Made by a program: the position numbers and the translations under genes. The notes under the pieces were generated by a model. That model did not search any database, was not told where the DNA came from, and was given only the letters and a program-made list of their open reading frames with translations. A stretch of DNA of 64,000 bases, taken from contig WRAN01000002.1 in assembly GCA_009780185.1 (NCBI GenBank), forward strand, positions 1-64,000. Reading direction: 5' to 3'. Within the stretch, counting starts at the first letter, position 1. Each line of letters begins with the position of its first letter. The stretch is from Defluviitaleaceae bacterium. GTDB taxonomy: Bacteria > Bacillota > Clostridia > Lachnospirales > WQUN01. Below are positions 33,356 to 42,332 of the stretch, piece after piece.

Positions 33356-35632
33356 TTACTTCTTTAATTTGAAGTAAGCATGATAATGACAATCATGAGC
33401 CAAGAAAAGTGGAATCAAGCGGTGTCCGCTAAAGGCAAATTCCAAATCTCCTTTTTTTTCTATTCCCTTTACGCTTTCATCAAGATCAAGAGTTATAAAC
33501 TCTTGGCCTTCACTTTCTATTACCAGCGCCAGCGGCCCGTAATAGAGGCAAGCAACTTTGGTATCATCCTTGGTACGCTCTAGTCTATAGCTAAATGGCA
33601 GAACTATTTCCAGCTTGTCGCCGCAGCTAAAAGGTCCAGGTACAACTGCGTATCCGTCTTTGATTTCATATGAAACATCGGCACCATTGAGCTTTAAGGA
33701 AGCATCTTTTTCTAGCCAGAATGGGATGCGGAATCGTAGTTCAATATCGGCATTGCCATCTATTTCAAACAGGGCGCTTTGTGTTTTCATAAAGTCCCTT
33801 GCTTGGGTCAGTTTTATACCTTTTTCCTTCCAATCAAGTGCAGAGGGCATGTACAGGTTAACATAAAGGATGTTTTCCTGTTTAAAGTAAATACTGTCTT
33901 GATACTTTACATGGCTTTCTAGACCAGTACCGTGACAACACGAGTTGGCATTGGTATCGTATCCTTTTTTGGCACCTGGATATAGTGGCATAAAGTAGGT
34001 AGAACCCCCTGTTGGGCCTGAAGGGTCGCCGTTACCTGCTATATGATTAAACAGAGTACGCTCATAATAGTCCATATACTCAGATTTAGCATTGTACTGG
34101 AACAATTGAGAGCTTAACTTAAGCATATTATAGCTGACACAACTTTCGGCGGTTTTATCTGTGAGATAGGAGGCTATATGATCTGGCTCCTTAAACATTT
34201 CCCCTTCCCCTATTCCGCCTAGATTATAGATATGGGACTGGGTTACAAAATGCCAGAAGTTATGAGAGATTTCATAGCTTGAGCCTTCCCCTGTTTGACG
34301 AAAGATTTCAAAGGCTCCTATTATTTGAGGTACATGCTGATTGCCATGCATATCGCATAGTGCGTTGATATTTTGTGATAGGGGCAGGAATAGCTTTTCG
34401 TTATCGAAGAGGCGCGCGGCGGCTAGAAAATCTGGGTTTGGGCTAAATTTATATAGCCTTGCCATTGCTTCGTTCATTCCACCGTATTCTCCTGCTATAT
34501 ACATAGCCCACATCTTATTTAACTGCTCTTTAGGAAGTCTGGATAGGCGTGCATACACCCAGATTCCTAGACGTTCTGCTATTTTCAGTGCTTTTTTTGA
34601 TTGGCCGAACTCGTAGCAGTCCAGTAGACCTGCGAAAATCTTATGCAAAGTATAGTATGGCGCCCATATTTTTGGATACACAACGTATTCTTCCAATTTA
34701 TCGAACTGCTCTTCAGAATAGGCACTTAAAAAGCCCGGTGCATAATTCCCGCTGGCTTCAAAGGCATCTTGACATTCTGCAAGAGATTCTACCATGTAAT
34801 CTACTTTTTTCTTAAAGGCATTTCCATTTTCTACGCTGCCGCCACAGGCAAGACCGATTCCGGAAAGATAATGGCCGGTGGTATGCCCTCTAAGCAAACC
34901 CTCCGGAGAATCCCAGCCTGTCATAGGCTCGGCGCCCTTTGTGGAGAGGCCGCAAGCAACACGGAAGTTATATAGCATTTGATCATCATCACAGTTTAGC
35001 AAATATTCTTCGAAACGCTTCCGATTATCGTCAAAATGGCCCGGCAGAAGCTTTACATCACCCAAACCAAATGGCCAGGCTTTTTGAGTGTATAGCGCCA
35101 CTGGTACCTTTGGGGCTTCTGTTAAAACGGTGATTTCAGCAGTTGGCACGAAATCCGGCACATGTACTAATGGCTCAGCCTGGATGGAGTATACACCTAT
35201 ATCCAGAGCGGTAAAGTCAGGTACATCCTTCCACGTTACAGGAAGTGTCCCAAAAACGCCGCCTTCTTTAGCCACAATAACAACCCCAGGCAGGTGATAG
35301 TCCTCACCTTTACCGATACTTGCTACAACAGGATTTACACCTGTGATAACAAGGCGACTTGGCCTTTCAAGCACAGTGGCTTCAAAATCCCGGCTCATTT
35401 CCTCCCCGTCTTTTGTAGCAGTGGCGGTTAGGGTAACAGTGCGGTTACCTGACCCGGTTCTTGGGCGGGTTACCTTGCCTTCCGGGGTGATAATATAAAT
35501 AAAACTGGATTTCCATGTAAATTCGGATCCATTTTTCCCTTGGGATGGTAAGGTCAAATCAGCCTCAACAGTAAATAAGTTACCAAGATAAATATCATCT
35601 AAATCTTTGCGAATCATATCGATATTCGTCAA
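33356..35632 (-). CDS. GH127-type beta-L-arabinofuranosidase with N-terminal Ig-like domains
   Basis: DUF1680/GH127-clan glycosidase. The zinc/thiolate site can be read: AESCVSYNML gives E-x-C and NSCCHGTG the Cys pair, the second group containing the nucleophile Cys in HypBA1-type enzymes. The first 190 residues form two Ig-like beta domains (the bacterial Ig type with EFTWKSSFIYIITPEGKV) ahead of the alpha/alpha barrel. No signal peptide, so it acts in the cytoplasm on imported sugar. The start TTG at 35632 has GGAGG eight nt upstream and is preferred over the ORF-track start. Probably GH146-like; subfamily uncertain. Confidence 0.88.
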   Translation of the reverse strand: MTNIDMIRKDLDDIYLGNLFTVEADLTLPSQGKNGSEFTWKSSFIYIITPEGKVTRPRTGSGNRTVTLTATATKDGEEMSRDFEATVLERPSRLVITGVNPVVASIGKGEDYHLPGVVIVAKEGGVFGTLPVTWKDVPDFTALDIGVYSIQAEPLVHVPDFVPTAEITVLTEAPKVPVALYTQKAWPFGLGDVKLLPGHFDDNRKRFEEYLLNCDDDQMLYNFRVACGLSTKGAEPMTGWDSPEGLLRGHTTGHYLSGIGLACGGSVENGNAFKKKVDYMVESLAECQDAFEASGNYAPGFLSAYSEEQFDKLEEYVVYPKIWAPYYTLHKIFAGLLDCYEFGQSKKALKIAERLGIWVYARLSRLPKEQLNKMWAMYIAGEYGGMNEAMARLYKFSPNPDFLAAARLFDNEKLFLPLSQNINALCDMHGNQHVPQIIGAFEIFRQTGEGSSYEISHNFWHFVTQSHIYNLGGIGEGEMFKEPDHIASYLTDKTAESCVSYNMLKLSSQLFQYNAKSEYMDYYERTLFNHIAGNGDPSGPTGGSTYFMPLYPGAKKGYDTNANSCCHGTGLESHVKYQDSIYFKQENILYVNLYMPSALDWKEKGIKLTQARDFMKTQSALFEIDGNADIELRFRIPFWLEKDASLKLNGADVSYEIKDGYAVVPGPFSCGDKLEIVLPFSYRLERTKDDTKVACLYYGPLALVIESEGQEFITLDLDESVKGIEKKGDLEFAFSGHRLIPLFLAHDCHYHAYFKLKK

Positions 35633-35700
35633 ATCTAATTCCTCCAACTCGGAACTGTATAGCAATTTCGTTTGAAATTGAGCTTCAGACTACGCAGTTC

Positions 35701-35760
35701 TTATTATTTTTAAAAAGCTTGTGGGTTTTCACACATGTATCCTAGGGTGTGGGGAGAAGC
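35701..35760 (-). terminator. Likely terminator after the second importer
   Basis: On the minus strand a GTGTGG/CCACAC hairpin and then a TGTGTG-AAAA-CCCACA hairpin are followed by AGCTTTTT. It splits the locus into two transcripts: importer 2 with its GH127 gene, and GH127 with importer 1. Confidence 0.45.
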
Positions 35761-35768
35761 CACACTGT

Positions 35769-36614
35769 CTACCCTTTTATTCCTGTAAGCGTAACACCCT
35801 CAATGAAATACCGCTGGAAAATAAAGAACACCAATATCATAGGCAAAGTAACAATGGCAGAGGCTGCCATAAGGAAATCCCATCTGCCTCCAAAAGGTCC
35901 TCTAAAGCTGGCAAGTGCCAAGCTTAGTGTAAAGAGATTTCTGTCTCTGAGGTAAATCAGCGGTGTAAGAAGGTCGTTCCAAGTACCCATAAATGTAAAA
36001 ATCGCTAAAACCGCAAGTACCGGTTTCAAAAGAGGCATGAGAATAACCCAAAATATCTTCCAATGACTGGCACCGTCTATAAGTGCCGCTTCATCAAGTT
36101 CCTTTGGAATAGTCATAAAGAACTGGCGAGATAGGAAAATACTAAAGGCTCCGCCCCCCATCCATGCGGGCAAAATCAGAGGCACATAGGTATTATGAAA
36201 CCCTAGTGCGCTCCAGATAAGGAAAGTAGGGATAAGGGTAATAAAGCCAGGAATCATCATCGTGCTAAGAAGACAGTAAAATACAATCTTCTTCCCGCGC
36301 CATTGCAATCTGGAAAATGAATACCCTGCCATAGATGCAGTTATAACTACCCCTATTACGTTCATGACAACTAGAAAAATAGTATTGCGAAAGAAAATTG
36401 CAAAAGGCTGGCTTCGTAGCGCATATGGTATGTTCTCCCAGACAATAGGGTTAGGGAAAATCTGTACGGGATATCGAAATAGCTGGGCATGATCCATAAG
36501 CGCACTTCTTACCATCCAAAAAAACGGTATAAAGAAGGTAAATGACAAAATAGCGACTAGAGTATAGCATATCACCAGCTTTACCCGCCTTCCAATTGTT
36601 CGGCTCATAATCAT
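35769..36614 (-). CDS. Sugar ABC transporter permease (CUT1, MalG/AraQ type)
   Basis: A six-helix permease of 281 residues; EAA loop DEAALIDGASHWKIFWVIL. The start overlaps the end of the partner permease by 4 bp (ATGA), with GGAGGGG upstream inside that gene. Short length and order SBP-permease-permease are those of AraNPQ/MalEFG systems rather than the Lpl-type system at 29-33 kb. Confidence 0.92.
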   Translation of the reverse strand: MIMSRTIGRRVKLVICYTLVAILSFTFFIPFFWMVRSALMDHAQLFRYPVQIFPNPIVWENIPYALRSQPFAIFFRNTIFLVVMNVIGVVITASMAGYSFSRLQWRGKKIVFYCLLSTMMIPGFITLIPTFLIWSALGFHNTYVPLILPAWMGGGAFSIFLSRQFFMTIPKELDEAALIDGASHWKIFWVILMPLLKPVLAVLAIFTFMGTWNDLLTPLIYLRDRNLFTLSLALASFRGPFGGRWDFLMAASAIVTLPMILVFFIFQRYFIEGVTLTGIKG

Positions 36615-37525
36615 CTGTCATCCCCTCCTTCGTAGTACACCCAATGCTTACTTGTGGCAAAAATAATAGCTGTAAAAGCAAGAACTACAATAAACATAAT
36701 CCAACTAAGCGCGGCCGCGTAACCCATATTATTATTTACAAAAGCCGTGCGGTATAGGTGGAAGCCGTAGAATAAGCTGGCGTTATTGGGGCCACCTTCT
36801 GTAATCAGAAGAGCCGGCATAAATACCTGCAAAGTTCCTATGATACCCATGATAACCGTGAAGAAAATGGTAGGAGTCATCATTGGGAGAGTAGCGTATC
36901 GGAATTTTGAAAAAATGCTGCCCCCATCCACCTCAATAGCATCGTACAAACTACGAGGAACTCCTTGTAAGCCAGCAAGGAATATTACCATATTACCGCC
37001 AATCCCCCATATACCCATAAAGGCAAGGGAGGGAAGTACTAGATTCTGATCAAAAAGCCAATTTTGCCCAGGTATGCCTATAGTTTCTAGCAAATGATTC
37101 AAAAGCCCTCTGGGGTTAAATATCCATCTCCATAAAAATGCGCTGGCAACACCAGGCACAATGGAAGGTACATAGGCAATGGTACGGAAATATTTTACAC
37201 CCTTTAACCCTTCTGTGTTTAAGAGCAGCGCAACAAAAAAAGCAGTGGATATAGTCAAAGGTACAGATATGGCCACAAATGTAAATGTTACCCGAATAGA
37301 TATCCAAATAAGGGGGTCTGCTGTAAATGCCCGCCTGTAATGCTCTAAGCCAATAAAGTTGCCTCCAAAGCCTAGAGTAGAATCCGTCATACTAAGGAAG
37401 ATACTGGTTATCATTGGGCCAATAGTAAAAGCCAGAAATCCAAATATAGCAGGGCCGGCGAATAACCAGCCGTAAATTTCGTTGCGTCTAAAGTGCTTTC
37501 TTGAGCGCGAGACTTTGGCACCCAT
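36611..37525 (-). CDS. Sugar ABC transporter permease (CUT1, MalF/AraP type)
   Basis: A six-helix permease; EAA loop YDAIEVDGGSIFSKFRYAT. The start at 37525 (MGAKVSRSRK) is chosen since AAGGGTGG lies before it, whereas the ORF-track ATG (37546) has no ribosome site. It comes after a terminator that follows the SBP gene, which is a common way to make more binding protein than permease. Confidence 0.9.
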   Translation of the reverse strand: MGAKVSRSRKHFRRNEIYGWLFAGPAIFGFLAFTIGPMITSIFLSMTDSTLGFGGNFIGLEHYRRAFTADPLIWISIRVTFTFVAISVPLTISTAFFVALLLNTEGLKGVKYFRTIAYVPSIVPGVASAFLWRWIFNPRGLLNHLLETIGIPGQNWLFDQNLVLPSLAFMGIWGIGGNMVIFLAGLQGVPRSLYDAIEVDGGSIFSKFRYATLPMMTPTIFFTVIMGIIGTLQVFMPALLITEGGPNNASLFYGFHLYRTAFVNNNMGYAAALSWIMFIVVLAFTAIIFATSKHWVYYEGGDDR

Positions 37526-37553
37526 AAATAGCAAACCACCCTTCATAGTTTCT

Positions 37554-37591
37554 AAAAAACCCCGGCAAAGAAACTATTATCTTTACCGGGG
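37554..37591 (-). terminator. Terminator/attenuator between SBP and permease genes
   Basis: CCCCGGTAAAGA and TCTTTGCCGGGG on the minus strand form a stem, followed by six T. Located inside the importer operon, it should cut transcription after the SBP gene. Confidence 0.85.
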
Positions 37592-37616
37592 CAATTGCTA
37601 TGTCTAAGATAAATGT

Positions 37617-39005
37617 TTATCTGCGTGGTAGTAAGTTTGCTGAATTATAGATGCCGTGGAAAGCTTCATTTTCAGTGATCGTCTGTTGTAGTTCTCTCAT
37701 AACTTCAGCTACTTCGTCACGGGTCATTTCTGTACCCATTATATTTTGGAAGGCTGGGGTAACAAACTGTGTAATTTCGCCAACTCTTCTTACATAAGAA
37801 GAAGAAAGAGGAACAACTTGTGATGGCCTTAGTGCCATATCAAGAAAAGCACCTCGGAATGATGGAGGATGAGCGTCATTGTCAGTCCATACTGCAAGTG
37901 ATGCAGGGTCTGTATACCAAGGATCATGTACGATTGGCTGCCATAAGCCGCCGGCGTAAAGCTCTGTAGCTCCGTTTTCTACGTCCATTTTAAATTCCCA
38001 GAATTCCCATGCAAGCTCTGGATGGTCTGTACCCGCGAAGATGGAGGTAACGCCTGGAGGGCTCATAGTAAAAGGCCCATGGCCAAGGTCAGGCATAACA
38101 GCACAGCCAAGTTCGAAGTCAAGAGTCGCAAGCCACATCATTGCCCATCTGCCGTCAATAGTCATAGCGAAGGCGCCATTCATCAAAGCATTTTCTGGGA
38201 AACCTTCTACTTCGGCAGGCGATGGTGTAACACGATAATAATGGACTAATCTGTTGAGTCTATACAAAGTATCTATCCATTCGGGGCTATCAAAATCGGT
38301 ATCCGTGCCGGCAGCGTTTACAAGGCGTGCGCCATTGGAATAAGCAAATAACGAGAAGTTGTTAAGACCAGCAGGGCCTGGATGGAATCCAAATGTAGCA
38401 ATTTGATTAGGATTAAAATCTGGACTTAGGGCGTTGTTGCCTGCTCTGTCAACGGTAACGCGCTGTGCTAAGTTTACAAATTCATCCCAGCTAAGAGCAT
38501 CACTGAAATTGTGGGGAGGACGCTCAACGCCATAACGGTTGAAGATATCCGCATTGTAGAATACACCAAGGTTAACTTGAGCTGTTGATAACCCATAAAT
38601 TCTGCCATCATATCTCCAGACAGCATCGTGAACAACGGTACTAAGGAAACCGGGGTCCATTAGGTCATCAACTGCGTGAAAATGGCCTTCAGAAGCCATT
38701 GTGTAGAAGTTACCCGCACTGGTGTATGCTATGTCTGGCGGGTCACCGGCGGCGAGCCTTGTGTTCATTACAGCAACGAAGTCTGCTGGTACATGTCCGG
38801 AAACTACATATACTCTGCCTTCGTTTTGTGCGTTGAAATCGTCGATTACAGCGTTCATCGCGTTCATTTCATCCAATCCGCCCCAGAACATCATTTCTAT
38901 TGTGGCAGCACCTTCTGCTGCACCGGCGGCTGGATCTCGTCCGCAAGCTGCAAGGCCTATGGCCAGTGCGGCAATTGCGAGTAACAATACTAAAACCTTA
39001 CGCAT
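37617..39005 (-). CDS. Extracellular sugar-binding lipoprotein (MalE/AraN type)
   Basis: A 462-residue CUT1 solute-binding protein with a lipoprotein signal peptide (LVLLLAIAALAIGLAAC) and the family start IEMMFWGGLDEMNAMNAVIDDF. AAGGAGG lies before the ATG. Encoded directly downstream of the GH127 gene at 39072 and upstream of its permeases. Ligand unknown; a mono- or oligosaccharide containing L-arabinose is suggested by the GH127 neighbour. Confidence 0.92.
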   Translation of the reverse strand: MRKVLVLLLAIAALAIGLAACGRDPAAGAAEGAATIEMMFWGGLDEMNAMNAVIDDFNAQNEGRVYVVSGHVPADFVAVMNTRLAAGDPPDIAYTSAGNFYTMASEGHFHAVDDLMDPGFLSTVVHDAVWRYDGRIYGLSTAQVNLGVFYNADIFNRYGVERPPHNFSDALSWDEFVNLAQRVTVDRAGNNALSPDFNPNQIATFGFHPGPAGLNNFSLFAYSNGARLVNAAGTDTDFDSPEWIDTLYRLNRLVHYYRVTPSPAEVEGFPENALMNGAFAMTIDGRWAMMWLATLDFELGCAVMPDLGHGPFTMSPPGVTSIFAGTDHPELAWEFWEFKMDVENGATELYAGGLWQPIVHDPWYTDPASLAVWTDNDAHPPSFRGAFLDMALRPSQVVPLSSSYVRRVGEITQFVTPAFQNIMGTEMTRDEVAEVMRELQQTITENEAFHGIYNSANLLPRR

Positions 39006-39071
39006 TGTAATGCCTCCTTATATATAACACATAACAGCTACGCGATTTTTCGCACTGCTGTTTACTTATGT

Positions 39072-40982
39072 TTACTCATGTATCCACACTCGCATACCGC
39101 CGCTTTCACGGTTACCCCAGGAGTAATATGGCACAGCGCGAAGAATGGCAGGTTTGCTTTGTGGCGGCGTGTCGCTATATAGGTCGGAAGAGGATTCTAT
39201 TCGAAGGCCTTCAGCTTCAATTAGCACCACATCACCTAGGCCTTTCAGATTCGTTTTTTTGGGTAAAAGCTTGGCATCTCGTGGCAGATGTAAAGCCGCT
39301 AGGTTTGGCCCATTGTCTACTTCCTCTAGGCAATATACTATGGGGCCTCTTTGAAGAGCTACGGTTCCTATATCTGCACGTACTGCTGTATTGGCGTACA
39401 TACGCTTTGGCTCCATGGGTAGATTGAGCTCGACTATGTCACCTGTTTCCCATTCCCTTGTAATATAGGCGTAGCCGTCTTTTACCTCGGCTTTCACTGG
39501 CTGACCGTTTAGGGATAGAGTCCAGTCCTTACACCAACCAGGTATTCTTATTGCGAAGGTATAACTTGGGTTGTTTTTCTGGGTAAAGGCTATCTTTACC
39601 TTGCCATCCCATGGGTAGTTGGTTTCTACATTTATATCGGCCAGATTTAGCTCTGCCAGCCCTCCAACATATAGGTGGCAATATACAGTATCATCGCTTT
39701 GGGCCCAGGCATATTGCCCTAGAGAAGTAATAAGCCTTGCAAGGTTTGGTGGGCAACAGGCACAACCATACCACTCTGGTCTTTTGGGTAATACATGTTT
39801 ATGCCCAAAAAGCTTTCCAGATACCCCAGGGACTACTTCCAGCGGATTTACATAGAAGAAGCGTCGTCCATCTTGTTGCATACCACTAAGTGCGCCGTTA
39901 TATAGCATCTTTTCCATTATGTCGGCATACTCGCCTTTTGGCTCTATTTCCAGCATATATCTGGCAAAAAACACCATTGCTACTGATGCGCAAGTCTCCG
40001 CGTAAACTGTGTCATTGGGCAGGTCGTAGTCTATGGAGAAGGCTTCTCCGGCTACGGTTGAGCCGATGCCTCCGGTGATGTACATACGTTTATTTACAAT
40101 ATTACCCCAAAGAGTACGGCAGGCTTTTAGCCACTCCTCATCCTTTGTTTCTGCGGCTAGAGCCGCCATTGCGGCGTACATATAAACCGCCCTTACGCTA
40201 TGGCCTACGGCTTCGGTTTGCTCTTTGGCGGGGAGGTGATTTTGGGCATATTCCCGGTTTTCGGGCTTCATGCCAAAGTGATGCCAGTCCAGTTTTGCTG
40301 CTTCTTCTGCGAAGAAATTTGGCTCCCGGCCTCTTTCGTCTAAGAAGTATTGAGCGGTTTCTAGGTAGGATTTTTCTCCTGTAATGTAATACAGACGCAT
40401 TAGTGCAAGCTCAATTTCTTGGTGACCTGGTATGCCGCGAAGTTTTCCGGTTTCAGGAGGGCCGAAACGGCTGCAAATTAGGTCTGCGTTGCGGCGCATT
40501 ATTTTAAGCAGTTCATCCTTACCGGTGGCTTCATAGTACGCTACAGCGGCTTCTATCATATGCCCAGAGCAGTATAGCTCATGACATTCTTGCAGGTTAA
40601 GCCATTTATGTTCTGGTTGTTTTACGGTAAAGAAGGTGTTTAGATAGCCGTCTTCCTCTTGGGCGCGGCCTATTAACGCGATTATTTCATCGGCTCTTTT
40701 TTCTAAGTCTGGGTTAGACTTTACAGTTAGTGCGTAGGCTACAGCTTCCAACCATTTTGCTACATCGCTGTCTTGGAATACCATACCATGGAACTCGCCT
40801 TCAGCTTCACCGGCGGCAATGCGGAAATTCTGCACTGCATGGCTTTTAACCTCTATGTCGGCCTTGTCTTCCAAGATATCTGCCTGGTACGGAAGCATAA
40901 AATCCATAACCAAATCTTGAATGGGCGACCAGAAGCTGTCTTTGATTTTTACATCTTTTACTGTTACAGCCTTTTGACTCAT
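39072..40982 (-). CDS. GH127 beta-L-arabinofuranosidase (HypBA1-like)
   Basis: Full-length GH127 enzyme (636 residues), of the family whose type member HypBA1 of Bifidobacterium longum splits beta-L-arabinofuranosides of hydroxyproline-linked arabino-oligosaccharides. The zinc-thiolate site is visible: E329-x-C331 in YAETCASVAM and C409-C410 in WYGCACCPPN; the distances match HypBA1 (Glu338, Cys340, Cys417, Cys418 as I recall). No signal peptide. AAGGAGGG lies seven nt before the ATG. Divergent from the AraC regulator at 41246, and first gene of the importer transcript. Confidence 0.92.
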   Translation of the reverse strand: MSQKAVTVKDVKIKDSFWSPIQDLVMDFMLPYQADILEDKADIEVKSHAVQNFRIAAGEAEGEFHGMVFQDSDVAKWLEAVAYALTVKSNPDLEKRADEIIALIGRAQEEDGYLNTFFTVKQPEHKWLNLQECHELYCSGHMIEAAVAYYEATGKDELLKIMRRNADLICSRFGPPETGKLRGIPGHQEIELALMRLYYITGEKSYLETAQYFLDERGREPNFFAEEAAKLDWHHFGMKPENREYAQNHLPAKEQTEAVGHSVRAVYMYAAMAALAAETKDEEWLKACRTLWGNIVNKRMYITGGIGSTVAGEAFSIDYDLPNDTVYAETCASVAMVFFARYMLEIEPKGEYADIMEKMLYNGALSGMQQDGRRFFYVNPLEVVPGVSGKLFGHKHVLPKRPEWYGCACCPPNLARLITSLGQYAWAQSDDTVYCHLYVGGLAELNLADINVETNYPWDGKVKIAFTQKNNPSYTFAIRIPGWCKDWTLSLNGQPVKAEVKDGYAYITREWETGDIVELNLPMEPKRMYANTAVRADIGTVALQRGPIVYCLEEVDNGPNLAALHLPRDAKLLPKKTNLKGLGDVVLIEAEGLRIESSSDLYSDTPPQSKPAILRAVPYYSWGNRESGGMRVWIHE

Positions 40983-41022
40983 AAAACCCTCCTTGATACA
41001 ATTCTATAGTATAATGGATATA

Positions 41023-41147
41023 GGAGAATGAAAAAACGCACTAGAAGCATTGCGATTTTTGTTCGTAATAATGTAATCTTTTTGCCTTCGGCAAAAACCA
41101 TGAACAAAAACTTATTAAAAGCGTTGCGATTTTTGTTCATTGATTAG
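41023..41147. repeat. Leader repeat, copy 2 (long form)
   Basis: TTTTTGCCTTCGGCAAAAA hairpin, then GAACAAAAA ... TTTTTGTTC and CATTGATTAGG. A further half copy (GCATTGCGATTTTTGTTC) precedes it. It fills the gap between the GH127 gene and the AraC regulator. Homologous to 46913-46985 and, in part, to 16405-16450. Confidence 0.65.
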
Positions 41148-41245
41148 GCAGTTATGACAAAATTTCCGTGCAATTTTCACAAGTATACATTTGCTGTAAC
41201 GCATTTGTAATTGTTAATATCATAGGAAAGGTGGAAAAATCACAG

Positions 41246-42133
41246 ATGTTACATCTACTTTCACCATGCACCTCTCCCTTGCGGCTCATCAGCGCCGGGA
41301 AATTGATAAATAGCCAAGGATTTATCCATGAAAGGCGAAATCTTGATACTTTTGTACTAATAGTTGGGGATTTAGGCACCCTTTATATCAAGCAGGGAGT
41401 CAACGAATTTGAAATAAGCACTAACCAGTATGTACTACTGTTTCCTGGGTTTGACCATATGGGGTACAAGCCTTCTGGGGAATACTTGTCATATTACTGG
41501 TGTCATTTTAATATTCATCAGGATAATTATCGTATTGTCGGTAAGGATGATTTAAATCAGCAGCTATATTTTTCCAGGAACAATAAAATGATTTCCAATA
41601 ACCATTACATCGTCCCAGAAACCGGAGAACTTCAAAACAGAGAACGCCAGGTGCTTATCTACAGGCAATTACTGGATGCATACCAGCGTAATTCCTATTC
41701 CGAATACTTGGGGCACTATGCCCTTAGCCTGCTTGCGATGGAGATAACCGCCGATTTTGTAAGTGGTTATGATACCGGCCTTGCCTCCTCTACTTATAAA
41801 CATATAACGGAAATTATGGAGTGGATTCGGGTTAATTCTACACAAAATCTAAGCGTTACTAAGGTAGCGGAGGCTTTTAACTACAATCCTAATTATCTTT
41901 CCAATGCCTTCAAAAAGCATACGGGAGTCTCTCTTTTGGATTATATTATCCGCACAAAAATCGACCTTGCGAAGAGCCTACTGCTTTCGTCACGTGATTC
42001 TGTTAAGAAAATCGCAAACCATATAGGCTTCGAAGATGAAAAATACTTTATGAAAGTATTTAAAAAGCTGGAGGAAGTAACCCCCAGCCAGTATAGAAAC
42101 GCGTTTTATCGAAAACATATGAATGACAGGTAG
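41246..42133 (+). CDS. AraC-family transcriptional regulator with cupin-like sensor domain
   Basis: The N-terminal half is an AraC_binding (cupin) domain (FEISTNQYVLLFPGFDHMGY is the typical strand with PGxxH). The C-terminal 100 residues are two HTH motifs (NLSVTKVAEAFNYNPNYLSNAF; VKKIANHIGFEDEKYFMKVFKK). Start at 41246 (MLHLLSPC) is preferred since the cupin domain begins there and AAAGGTGG lies 11 nt upstream. Divergent from the GH127-importer operon, so probably its activator with arabinose or a related sugar as signal; this is inference from position. Confidence 0.88.
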   Translation: MLHLLSPCTSPLRLISAGKLINSQGFIHERRNLDTFVLIVGDLGTLYIKQGVNEFEISTNQYVLLFPGFDHMGYKPSGEYLSYYWCHFNIHQDNYRIVGKDDLNQQLYFSRNNKMISNNHYIVPETGELQNRERQVLIYRQLLDAYQRNSYSEYLGHYALSLLAMEITADFVSGYDTGLASSTYKHITEIMEWIRVNSTQNLSVTKVAEAFNYNPNYLSNAFKKHTGVSLLDYIIRTKIDLAKSLLLSSRDSVKKIANHIGFEDEKYFMKVFKKLEEVTPSQYRNAFYRKHMNDR

Positions 42134-42171
42134 GCACTAATCCTATGTCGAAAACCGTGACGACGAGTGTA

Positions 42172-42195
42172 AAAATGCAGGCTTTAATGCATTTT
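42172..42195 (+). terminator. Candidate terminator after the AraC gene
   Basis: AAAATGCA and TGCATTTT with an 8-nt loop, ending in a short T-run. Confidence 0.5.
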
Positions 42196-42332
42196 CACGC
42201 AACAGAGGAACGGATTTGAGACTTAGATTCGTGCATAAGTGCTGTAAAAACTCCACCTTTTATGCGTTTAAAACGGTTGATGCATACAATAATGATATTT
42301 ATTCTTAAAAAAATACATAAGGGGATGTTGCT

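Noticed and set aside
41154-41210. Short leader peptide ORF (MTKFPCNFHKYTF...) before the AraC gene
   Set aside because: Weak ribosome site and no run of regulatory codons.
42226-42245. Another P repeat copy (CTTAGATTCGTGCATAAG) before the DUF885 gene
   Set aside because: Only a short core matches copy 2; the arms and flanks do not, so chance cannot be excluded.
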